DNA from: an uncultured Polaribacter sp.
GTDB taxonomy: Bacteria > Bacteroidota > Bacteroidia > Flavobacteriales > Flavobacteriaceae
Reading direction: 5' to 3'
NCBI RefSeq assembly: GCF_947503855.1
Contig: NZ_CANNFF010000001.1
Span: 124,001 to 188,000 of the forward strand
Length of the DNA stretch: 64,000 bases
Part shown: positions 47,694 to 55,158 of the stretch, piece by piece
How the letters are laid out: every line of letters begins with the position of its first letter
Position numbering within the stretch: position 1 is the first letter of the stretch
Translations under genes and position numbers: made by a program
The notes under the pieces: model-generated
The model's database searches: none
Told to the model about the DNA's origin: nothing
What the model saw: only the letters and a program-made list of their open reading frames with translations

Positions 47694-47996
47694 TTATATA
47701 AATCTTTCTACAGGCAAAACCACTCCTTTTATAGGATTTTTAGTTTCTAAATTTTTATTGAAATCTTCTATTAAATTGAATAACATATCTATATGTTCAT
47801 CATCTGTAAAAGAGAAAAACAAAGTAGATCCATTGCCATTTTTTCCTGCTGAAAACCAATTGGAAGAAATTTCTAAAGGAATATTTTTAAATCCACTAAT
47901 TTCTGTGGTACTCAAATTTTCTATAGCTGCTTTTTTAAAGATTTTTAAAATAGCTGTTTGAAATTCTTCTACTGCTGTTACGAATACTAATTTCAT
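47694..47996 (-). CDS. PII-like small protein of an RND efflux operon
   Basis: A 100-residue soluble protein. The predicted order is beta (MKLVFVTA), alpha (EEFQTAILKIFKKA), beta (NLSTTEISGFK), beta (STLFFSFTD), alpha (DEHIDMLFNLIEDFNKNL), beta (IKGVVLPVERF). This is the ferredoxin-like PII/CutA arrangement. PII-like proteins of the NG/DUF3240 type are known beside heavy-metal RND pumps in other phyla. It lacks the canonical T-loop tyrosine and ATP-binding signatures of GlnB. It lies eight bases after the RND gene. The fold call is from pattern only. Confidence 0.6.
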   Translation of the reverse strand: MKLVFVTAVEEFQTAILKIFKKAAIENLSTTEISGFKNIPLEISSNWFSAGKNGNGSTLFFSFTDDEHIDMLFNLIEDFNKNLETKNPIKGVVLPVERFI

Positions 47997-48004
47997 CTGA
48001 TTAT

Positions 48005-51000
48005 TTATTTATAATTCTTTTTTTCAATCATATAATACACCAATGGCACTACCAATAAAGTTAACACTGTAGATACAATAGTTCCTCCCATTAAAGAGAT
48101 TGCCAATCCTTGAAAAATTGGATCAAATAAGATTACAAAAGCACCAATTACCACAGTACCTGCTGTTAATAAAATAGGTGTTGTTCTAACTGCTCCAGCT
48201 TCTATGGCTGCTTGTTTTAACGGAATTCCTTCTGCCAATCTTAGGTTGATAAAATCAATCAGTAAAACAGAGTTTCTTACCATAATTCCTGCCAAAGCAA
48301 TCATTCCAATAAAGGAAGTTGCTGTAAAAAAGGCTCCCATCATCCAGTGTCCTAAAATAATTCCAATTAATGATAAAGGCACAGCAACCATCATTACAAT
48401 AGGTGCTTTGAAGTTTTGAAACCAGCCTACAATTAAAATGTAAATTAAAATTAATGCTCCTAAAAAGGCGATTCCTAAATCTCTAAAAACTTCTAGGGTA
48501 ATTTGCCATTCTCCATCCCATTTTACTGTAAAATCATCTTCAAAATCTGGCTGACCTAAATACATTTCATTTAATTGATAACCTTCTGGAAGTTCTATTT
48601 CGTTTAACTTCTTTTCCATGCCAAGAATAGCATAGGCAGGACTTTCTAATTCGCCAGCCATATCTGCCAACACATACACCACTCTTTTCTGGTTTTTTCT
48701 GTAGATACTTTTTGCAGAATTGGTTTCTTTAATTTCAACCAAATCTGCAATAGGAATCATGTTTCCTTGTTTCGATTTTACTTTTAATTGAGAAATATCA
48801 GAAATGGTAGATTTTTCTTTTTCATCTATACTCAACACCAAACCAACCTGATTTACAGCATCTTCATCATATAAATTGGTTATTGGTCTATTAGACAAAG
48901 CCATATTCATTGTATAGGCAATTTGCTGTGGTGCTACACCATACAACATGGCTTTTTCTCTATGAATTTCAAATTGAAATTCTTTTTGATTGGCTTCAAC
49001 CATCCAATCAATATCAACCACGTCATCTGTATTTTTTAGAATGTTTTGAACCTCGTTTGCTATTCTAATTTGCTCATTATAATCGGGGCCATAAACCTCT
49101 GCAACAATGGTTGATAAAACCGGTGGCCCAGGTGGAACCTCTACCAACTTTACATTGGCATTGTATTTTAATGCAATTTTCTGAATTTCTGGTCGTAATA
49201 ATTTTGCAATTCCATGACTTTGAATAGAGCGTTCTCCTTTATCTACCAAATTCACTTGAATATCTGCCATATTAGAGCCACCACGTAAATCGTAATGACG
49301 TACCAGGCCATTAAATGTAATGGGTGCAGAAGTACCAATATAGTTTTGGTAATTTACCACTTCTGGTCTGGTAGATAAATACTGAGCAATTTCTTGGGTA
49401 ACTACTGCTGTTCTTTCTAATGTTGTTCCTTCTGGCATATCAATAACCACCTGAAACTCATTTTTGTTATCAAAAGGCAACATTTTTACTGCTACAGAAT
49501 TGGTTAAAAACAAGCCCATTGTTGCTATTAACACAAAAAATGTTCCTCCTAAAAACAACCATCTTTTGGTTTTACTTTCTAATAATGGTCTTTCTAACTT
49601 ACTGTAAATTCTATAAATTAAAGTTTCTTCTAAAGGCTTTTCAGCTTTCTTTTCTGCGCCTTTTTTATCTTTTTCTCTTAAGAAAATATACCCTAAATAA
49701 GGTGTAATGGTTAAGGCTACAAATAATGATAAAATCATTGCAATAGAGGCTCCAATTGGCATTGGTGCCATATATGGCCCCATTAAACCAGATACAAAAG
49801 CCATTGGTAACACAGAAGCAATTACGGTAAAGGTTGCTAAAATGGTTGGGTTACCCACTTCGTTAATAGCATATAAGGCCGCTTGTTTAAATGGCAAGCG
49901 TTTCATTTTAAAATGCCTGTGCATATTTTCGGCAATAATAATAGAATCATCAACCACAATACCCGTAACAAAAACCAGTGCAAAAAGTGTAATTCTGTTT
50001 AAGGTATAATCTAGCATATAATAGCTTAACAAGGTTAATGCAAACGTAATGGGTACAGATAAAAATACCACCAAACCACCTCTCCAGCCCATAGCTAGCA
50101 TTACTACTAAAGTTACAGCAAAGATAGAACCAATAAGGTGTAACAATAATTCTGATACTTTATGAGATGCAGTTTCACCATAATTTCTTGTTACTTCTAC
50201 ATGAACATCATCAGGAATTAAAGTAGTTCTTAAATGATCTACTTTATCTATAATTACCTCAGCAATTTTCATGGCATCTGCCCCTTTTCTTTTCGCTACA
50301 GAAATTGTTACTGCAGGATATTCAGATTGGTAAGCTGTAGATTTCTCACTTGCTTTTCCAAACCCTAAAGACACGTAATTTTGTGGAATTTCTGGTCCGT
50401 CAATAATATTGGCTATTTGTTTTAAATAAATTGGCTGATTTTGTTTTACACCCACCACTAAATTCTCTACATCTTTTTTTGAGGCTAAAAACTTTCCTGT
50501 TTTTACTAAAAACTCGGTATCATTTTTATCAAAACTTCCAGCACTTAATTGTGTATTATTGGCTTTGATCATTTTAGAAACTGATAAGAAATCTAATCCG
50601 CTTGCGGCTAATTTATCTTTATCTAAAACAACGCGTAATTGTCTGTTTCTTCCTCCAATTTTATGGGTAATCGAAACATCATTTACCTTTTTTATTTCAC
50701 TTTCTAATTCTTGTGCCATTTGCCCAAGCTGAAAATCGTTATAATTTTCACTCCACAAGGTTAAGCCTAACATTGGCACATCATCAATAGCACGTGTTTT
50801 TACCAAAGGAAACGTAACTCCTTGTGGCATTTGATCCATGTGTTTGTTAATTTCATTGTACAATTTTACAAACGAACGCTCAATATCTTCGCCTACATAA
50901 AACTGCACAATTACCATGGCTTTTTCGTTCATCGAGGTCGAATACACATACTCTACACCTTTAATATTTGAGATTAATTTCTCTAAAGGTTTTACCACTC

Positions 51001-51199
51001 TAGATTCTACTTCTGTAGGACTTGCCCCTGGATAACCCACAAAAATATCTGCCATTGGCACGTCTATTTGTGGTTCTTCTTCACGCGGAATTAAAAATGA
51101 GCTATACACACCAATGACCATAAACACAATCATTAGCAATACCGTTAATTTAGAACCGATAAAGACTTTTGCAATTTTTCCTGCTAAACCTTCTTTCAT
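48005..51199 (-). CDS. RND-family efflux permease
   Basis: A 1064-residue inner-membrane proton-driven pump of the AcrB/MexB superfamily with twelve helices in two repeats and two large periplasmic loops. The first helix region is VFMVIGVYSSFLIPREEEPQID. Helix 4 carries the proton-relay acids in VTGIVVDDSIIIAENMHRHF (near 400). The C-terminal half has IGMIALAGIMVRNSVLLIDF. The DD in helix 4 is more like HAE-type pumps than CusA-type metal pumps, so the substrate is open despite the PII-like partner. It works with the adaptor and TolC genes upstream. Element C lies in the 109-base gap before it. Confidence 0.9.
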   Translation of the reverse strand: MKEGLAGKIAKVFIGSKLTVLLMIVFMVIGVYSSFLIPREEEPQIDVPMADIFVGYPGASPTEVESRVVKPLEKLISNIKGVEYVYSTSMNEKAMVIVQFYVGEDIERSFVKLYNEINKHMDQMPQGVTFPLVKTRAIDDVPMLGLTLWSENYNDFQLGQMAQELESEIKKVNDVSITHKIGGRNRQLRVVLDKDKLAASGLDFLSVSKMIKANNTQLSAGSFDKNDTEFLVKTGKFLASKKDVENLVVGVKQNQPIYLKQIANIIDGPEIPQNYVSLGFGKASEKSTAYQSEYPAVTISVAKRKGADAMKIAEVIIDKVDHLRTTLIPDDVHVEVTRNYGETASHKVSELLLHLIGSIFAVTLVVMLAMGWRGGLVVFLSVPITFALTLLSYYMLDYTLNRITLFALVFVTGIVVDDSIIIAENMHRHFKMKRLPFKQAALYAINEVGNPTILATFTVIASVLPMAFVSGLMGPYMAPMPIGASIAMILSLFVALTITPYLGYIFLREKDKKGAEKKAEKPLEETLIYRIYSKLERPLLESKTKRWLFLGGTFFVLIATMGLFLTNSVAVKMLPFDNKNEFQVVIDMPEGTTLERTAVVTQEIAQYLSTRPEVVNYQNYIGTSAPITFNGLVRHYDLRGGSNMADIQVNLVDKGERSIQSHGIAKLLRPEIQKIALKYNANVKLVEVPPGPPVLSTIVAEVYGPDYNEQIRIANEVQNILKNTDDVVDIDWMVEANQKEFQFEIHREKAMLYGVAPQQIAYTMNMALSNRPITNLYDEDAVNQVGLVLSIDEKEKSTISDISQLKVKSKQGNMIPIADLVEIKETNSAKSIYRKNQKRVVYVLADMAGELESPAYAILGMEKKLNEIELPEGYQLNEMYLGQPDFEDDFTVKWDGEWQITLEVFRDLGIAFLGALILIYILIVGWFQNFKAPIVMMVAVPLSLIGIILGHWMMGAFFTATSFIGMIALAGIMVRNSVLLIDFINLRLAEGIPLKQAAIEAGAVRTTPILLTAGTVVIGAFVILFDPIFQGLAISLMGGTIVSTVLTLLVVPLVYYMIEKKNYK

Positions 51200-51214
51200 A
51201 TTATTTATTTTTTT

Positions 51215-51298
51215 GGGCGTTTTAACAGGCTATCTGTTTCAATCTTTTTTTGCCATTTATGGCAGCAAAAAAAGGATTTCCACTACTATCCTTAACGC
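51215..51298 (-). repeat. Structured intergenic element C, inside the efflux operon
   Basis: Read on the minus strand it runs from GCGTTAAGGATAG to CTGTTAAAACGCCC. It has a GGAT/ATCC stem and a strong central hairpin made of TTTTTTTGC..., the palindrome GCCATAAATGGC and ...GCAAAAAAA. Its two ends are identical to those of element B. It lies between the adaptor and RND genes of one operon, where it may terminate part of the transcripts, be a processing site or stabilise the upstream message. Confidence 0.6.
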
Positions 51299-51308
51299 GA
51301 CTATTTAG

Positions 51309-52388
51309 TTATTGAATTGAAATTTTTGCTCCGTTAAATAATTTTCCATCAGCAGAAACGATATAAGATTCTGATGCTGATAAACCAGATAATACCTCTA
51401 CTTTATCTCCATAAGTTCTACCTAAACGTAACCAACGTAACAAAGCGGTATTTCTTTGGCTTGTGGTATAAACACCCGATAATTGACCGTTTTTAACAAT
51501 AGCAGCAGTAGGGATTAAAACCATTGCTGACTGTACATTCTGCGAAATAGGAAACTGAACTGTTGTAAACATTCCTGATAAAATGTTAGCATCTGTGTTT
51601 TCTAGATCTACTTTTACCAAATACTGCCCACCTGTATTTTTAGCAGAAGTACTAATTTCAGTAACTTTTCCTTTAACAGTTTTGTCAATAGATTTTACCA
51701 ACACATTTACGGTAATTTCTTTTTTAATGTTAGAAATTTCTGTTTCTGGTACCATTGCCATTACTTCAAACTTTTTTGGAGTTTCTATACTAATTAAAGG
51801 CATTCCTGGATTTGCCATATCTCCATTTTCTACATTTTTACTGGTAATTACCCCACTAAAAGGAGCTGTAATATTAGAATATGTAAACTGAGCATTGATT
51901 TCGTTTTTCATTTGTTTGGCAGACTCTAAACCTGCTTTTGCCATATGGTAATTAGCCGTCATATCATCCATTTCTTTTTGAGTAATGCTATTGCTAGCAA
52001 ACAAATTTGTAAAACGTTTGTAATTTTTTTCAGCATTTGTAAAAGCAGTTTTGGCTTGTGTTATACCTGCATCTATTTGTGCTTTTTTAGCTTGTAAATC
52101 TGCATTGTTAATAGCCACTAATAATTGACCTTTTTTAACTTTATCGCCTACATTTACATACACTTTTTTTACATAACCCATCATTCTTGTACTTAAATCT
52201 GCACTATTTGTAGCTTGTATTTTTCCACTTACAGATAAAAAAGGATTGTTAGTATTTAACTGAACTTTAGCAACTTTTACATGGATTGTTGGCGTAGTAT
52301 CTTGAGCTACTTTTTTGTCTTCGCTAGCACAACTTGTTATCAATAATATTGTAGAAATTAGTGTGATGATATAAATATATTTTTTCAT
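51309..52388 (-). CDS. RND efflux periplasmic adaptor (membrane fusion protein)
   Basis: A 359-residue lipoprotein (lipobox LLITSC, Cys about 20) that bridges the RND pump and TolC. Domains in order: barrel-sandwich hybrid around VNVGDKVKKGQLLVAINNADL, an alpha-helical hairpin (about 75-140, AKKAQIDAGITQAKTAF...), the second lipoyl half ITAPFSGVITSKNVENGDMANPG, and a beta-barrel with a membrane-proximal domain. ATG start at 52388. It lies 78 bases after the TolC gene with no strong terminator, so it is probably in the same transcript. Confidence 0.92.
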   Translation of the reverse strand: MKKYIYIITLISTILLITSCASEDKKVAQDTTPTIHVKVAKVQLNTNNPFLSVSGKIQATNSADLSTRMMGYVKKVYVNVGDKVKKGQLLVAINNADLQAKKAQIDAGITQAKTAFTNAEKNYKRFTNLFASNSITQKEMDDMTANYHMAKAGLESAKQMKNEINAQFTYSNITAPFSGVITSKNVENGDMANPGMPLISIETPKKFEVMAMVPETEISNIKKEITVNVLVKSIDKTVKGKVTEISTSAKNTGGQYLVKVDLENTDANILSGMFTTVQFPISQNVQSAMVLIPTAAIVKNGQLSGVYTTSQRNTALLRWLRLGRTYGDKVEVLSGLSASESYIVSADGKLFNGAKISIQ

Positions 52389-52466
52389 TTTATAATTTGT
52401 TTTTTAGTTAGTAATCGAATGCACTAAACTTGACATTGTGCTGTCTTCTTAAGCGCTATTAAGTGG

Positions 52467-53777
52467 TTATTCTTTTGTTAAAAATTCTAAATATTTTTGG
52501 GTATAATTATATTCAAATACAGTTTGGTAATACTCTAATTGCTTTTGTAAATACTGGGTTTCTACTTGTAATAAATCAGAAGTTTTTTCTAAACCTTCTT
52601 TAAATCTGTTCTTACGAATTCTTAAAGATTCTTTAGATTGTTGCACTGCTAATGCTGTTAGTTCTAATTTATTTTTAGCATCTATTAGTTGACGCTGTAC
52701 TTTATTGAATTCTAAATTACTTTGAGATACGTATTGATTATAAGCTAACTTCGATTTTTCGAATTCTGCTTTACTTTTTTGTGCTTTTCCAAAACGTTTA
52801 GAGCCTTTAAAAATATCCCAGCTTAACTGCGCTCCTATTAAGTATCCACTTGCATTTCCTTGAAAAACGGTATTGTCATACATTTCATAACTTCCAAAAG
52901 CATTTAAACGTGGTAAAAAAGACATTTTATCGGCTTTATTTATTGCCTCATAAGCTTTGGTAGAAAGTTGCATTGCTTTGATATCTGATCTGTTTTCTGA
53001 AATGGTTTTGTTATCCATAGAAAAATTAGAAACCATTAAACTATCTGAAGGTTTGTAAACTACATAGCGCTCATCATTCATTAAAAAAGACAAATAATTA
53101 GACGCATTTTGCACGTTGCTTTTTGCTGTTTGCAACTGATTTTTAATTTCTGTAACACGTACTTCTACATTTAACACATCTGCACGTTGTAAATAGCCTT
53201 GTTGAAAGCTGTTTGCTGCTAATTTTTTATTTTCATTTGCGGTCTGTAAAGCTTTCTCTAGAACTTGTTCTCCTTTATAAGCCAATTGCAATTGCATGTA
53301 GGCTTTTTCTACTTCAAAATACAAATAATCTTCTGTTCTTTGCGACTGTAAAGACATGGCATCCATTTTAGATTTGGCAGCTTTTCTTTGATAAAAACCA
53401 TCTAAATTAATTAGAGGTTGTTCTACTTTTATGACGGTTGCAAAATTCTGAGTTTGCACTGGATTGTTTAATAAGGTAGGATTAAAATCGTTCTGAGTTA
53501 AAATTCCTTGATTTAACTTAGAACCAAATGCCATTAAAGGATTTGTAGTAGAAATACCTGTATGACTTGCTGTAATATTTGGTAAAAAAACAGCATTGGT
53601 TTGTTTATAATCTGCTTTGGCAGCATGAAACGATTCTTTAGAAATTTTTAATGATAAGTTTTTATCAAAAATTTTAGATAAAACCTCAGACTTACCAATC
53701 GAAATTATTTCTTGTGCAGCTAATTGTTTAGAAAACAATAACACAATTATAAGTATGCTTTTTACTATTTTTTTCAT
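52467..53777 (-). CDS. TolC-family outer-membrane efflux protein
   Basis: A 436-residue outer-membrane channel with signal peptide (cleavage near LAAQE, residue 22) and two repeats of outer-membrane efflux helices (about 25-220 and 240-430). LSWDIFKGSKRFGKAQKSKAEFEKSKLAYNQY is typical of the second repeat. It is the first gene of the TolC-adaptor-RND-PII-like-DUF2892 operon. Its promoter carries the palindrome at 53827-53840, placed upstream of the -7 box TAGTTTTG (53804-53797). Confidence 0.92.
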   Translation of the reverse strand: MKKIVKSILIIVLLFSKQLAAQEIISIGKSEVLSKIFDKNLSLKISKESFHAAKADYKQTNAVFLPNITASHTGISTTNPLMAFGSKLNQGILTQNDFNPTLLNNPVQTQNFATVIKVEQPLINLDGFYQRKAAKSKMDAMSLQSQRTEDYLYFEVEKAYMQLQLAYKGEQVLEKALQTANENKKLAANSFQQGYLQRADVLNVEVRVTEIKNQLQTAKSNVQNASNYLSFLMNDERYVVYKPSDSLMVSNFSMDNKTISENRSDIKAMQLSTKAYEAINKADKMSFLPRLNAFGSYEMYDNTVFQGNASGYLIGAQLSWDIFKGSKRFGKAQKSKAEFEKSKLAYNQYVSQSNLEFNKVQRQLIDAKNKLELTALAVQQSKESLRIRKNRFKEGLEKTSDLLQVETQYLQKQLEYYQTVFEYNYTQKYLEFLTKE

Positions 53778-53796
53778 GTATTTAATTTTAATACTG

Positions 53797-53840
53797 CAAA
53801 ACTAAATTGAATAAAATGTTTTTTTAGTAACATTAGTTAC
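53797..53840 (-). promoter_or_regulatory. TolC-operon promoter with Crp/Fnr-type palindrome (site 1)
   Basis: A perfect palindrome GTAAC-TAAT-GTTAC (minus-strand reading, 53840-53827) is followed after 22 bases by TAGTTTTG (53804-53797), a full TAnnTTTG match. The ATG lies 19 bases further. The palindrome centre would fall near -41.5, the class II position of Crp/Fnr activators. No TTG -33 element is present, as expected for an activator-dependent promoter. Confidence 0.7.
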
Positions 53841-53845
53841 CAAAC

Positions 53846-53882
53846 AAAAAGCACTAAAACCATAAAGGCTTGAGTGCTTTTT
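53846..53882 (-). terminator. Terminator of the DUF2202 gene
   Basis: Perfect 10-bp arms AAAAAGCACT (53846-53855) and AGTGCTTTTT (53873-53882) with a 17-base loop. On the minus strand it lies 20 bases after the DUF2202 stop and ends just before site 1. Confidence 0.85.
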
Positions 53883-53902
53883 ACCAAACTTAAAACTAAA
53901 AG

Positions 53903-54559
53903 TTAATTACATTGCTCGTTACTACTATTTACTATGCTATTAAATTCATCTAGAGTTATAAATTGAGGTGTATATGTGCCTCCATTTTTATCTAAACCTT
54001 TCATAAAACTTCTTAAATGATTTCTAGAACCACACTGTAAACTTTGATATACATTTATAATTTGTGCATTATTAGTTTCTAAAACATAGTCTTCTAAATC
54101 TTTAATATCTAAATCTTCTATGGTTGCACCAATTTTTAAAGCATCTACAACACTTTTTGCACCATCTACTTTAAATGTATCGTAAAATGCTTGCAAATCT
54201 GAGTTACTAAAAACACCATATTCTAATATTGTATAAGAGGTATTAGACTGTTTTAATAAATTTTCAATAGCATCCATATGCGTTTGTTCGCTTTTTTTAA
54301 TGTTTGCAAACTGATTTAAACCCCAAGTTGTGTCTAAATACTCATAAGTATCTCTCGCCAATTTTTCTTCCTCTAACATAAACAATAATGCATCAGCATC
54401 TTTTTGAGAAATGGTTATAGTGTCTTGTAAACCTACTGTATCATCTTGACTTAAATCTATCTCAAAAGCAGCATCTGAATCTTCTGAACACCCGTTTGCA
54501 ACCATCACAAAAGATACCATCACAAAAAAGTAGATTGTTGTTTTAATTGTTGTTTTCAT
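53903..54559 (-). CDS. DUF2202 ferritin-like lipoprotein
   Basis: A 218-residue exported lipoprotein (lipobox VMVANGC, Cys about 24). The DUF2202 domain (about 50-205) is predicted to be a four-helix bundle of the ferritin type. Acidic and His residues are spaced as possible metal ligands: EEEKLARDTYEYL (about 67-79), SEQTHMDAIENLL, ATIEDLDIKDLEDY and SRNHLRSFM. The function is unknown; by fold, a metal or redox role is possible. It has its own promoter with site 2 and its own terminator. Confidence 0.85.
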   Translation of the reverse strand: MKTTIKTTIYFFVMVSFVMVANGCSEDSDAAFEIDLSQDDTVGLQDTITISQKDADALLFMLEEEKLARDTYEYLDTTWGLNQFANIKKSEQTHMDAIENLLKQSNTSYTILEYGVFSNSDLQAFYDTFKVDGAKSVVDALKIGATIEDLDIKDLEDYVLETNNAQIINVYQSLQCGSRNHLRSFMKGLDKNGGTYTPQFITLDEFNSIVNSSNEQCN

Positions 54560-54586
54560 AATTTCTAATATTTAAAATTCTTTGTA

Positions 54587-54631
54587 TAAAGGTATTGCGA
54601 AAAAGAGTATGTATAAGTAACCTAAGTTACA
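54587..54631 (-). promoter_or_regulatory. DUF2202 promoter with Crp/Fnr-type palindrome (site 2, divergent)
   Basis: The palindrome GTAAC-N4-GTTAC (54618-54631, N4 CTAA on the plus strand) lies 23 bases upstream of TACCTTTA (54594-54587, TAnnTTTG with the last base changed) for the DUF2202 gene. On the plus strand, 23 bases the other way, lies TATATT (54655-54660), a weaker box facing the Cys-rich protein and copper-receptor genes. One site could therefore serve both directions. Confidence 0.65.
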
Positions 54632-54693
54632 TGTATATGTTATTTTTGAAGCTTATATTTGTTCTGTTATAACCTTAATATAATAAGATATTT

Positions 54694-55083
54694 GTGTTGG
54701 TTTTTCTTTCTAAATATAAAACCCTATTCTATGCTTTTTTTTTAAGCAGTCTTGTATTATATAATATGTTAAGGGTTTCTTTTACCTATATTTATTATAC
54801 TATAGATCCTATTGGTTTTATTGAAGAGTTGTGTGAAAACAAAGACCAACCCCAATTACAATGTAACGGTAAATGTAATTTAAAAAAAGTTACAGAAAGT
54901 AGTAAAAGTTCAGAGAAAGCTCCTCTTCAAATTATTGATTTTAAAGATATTTTATTGCAGCAAAATACAACTTTAGCAATAGATTTTAAAATAAAACCAA
55001 CTACCAAAAAAACAGATTTTAGTTATCAAAATTATTATAAATACTTAGCTAGCCATTCCAGTTTCCATCCACCACGAGTTTAG
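54694..55083 (+). CDS. Small membrane protein with CNGKC motif, upstream of the copper receptor
   Basis: A 129-residue protein. One hydrophobic segment near the N-terminus (about 8-26) is followed by a soluble part with cysteines at 47, 57 and 61 in CENKDQPQLQCNGKC, a Lys/Ser-rich stretch, and a C-terminal HSSFHPPRV with His121 and His125. Similar short proteins precede TonB receptors in Flavobacteriia; I know of no function. The Cys/His content suggests metal binding, perhaps handing copper on. The GTG at 54694 is the first usable start; the only downstream ATG (54766) would remove the membrane segment. The receptor gene follows after 75 bases. Confidence 0.72.
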   Translation: MLVFLSKYKTLFYAFFLSSLVLYNMLRVSFTYIYYTIDPIGFIEELCENKDQPQLQCNGKCNLKKVTESSKSSEKAPLQIIDFKDILLQQNTTLAIDFKIKPTTKKTDFSYQNYYKYLASHSSFHPPRV

Positions 55084-55158
55084 TTTTTTACTATTTAAAA
55101 AATCTCTTATTTAATAATTAAGAGTATACAATTTTATAAAAAAACTAAAAATTTAAAA

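Noticed and set aside
48005..51199. Calling the RND permease a copper/silver exporter (CusA)
   Set aside because: Helix 4 carries the DD pattern of HAE-type pumps. The copper receptor and PII-like neighbour alone are not enough to assign a metal substrate.
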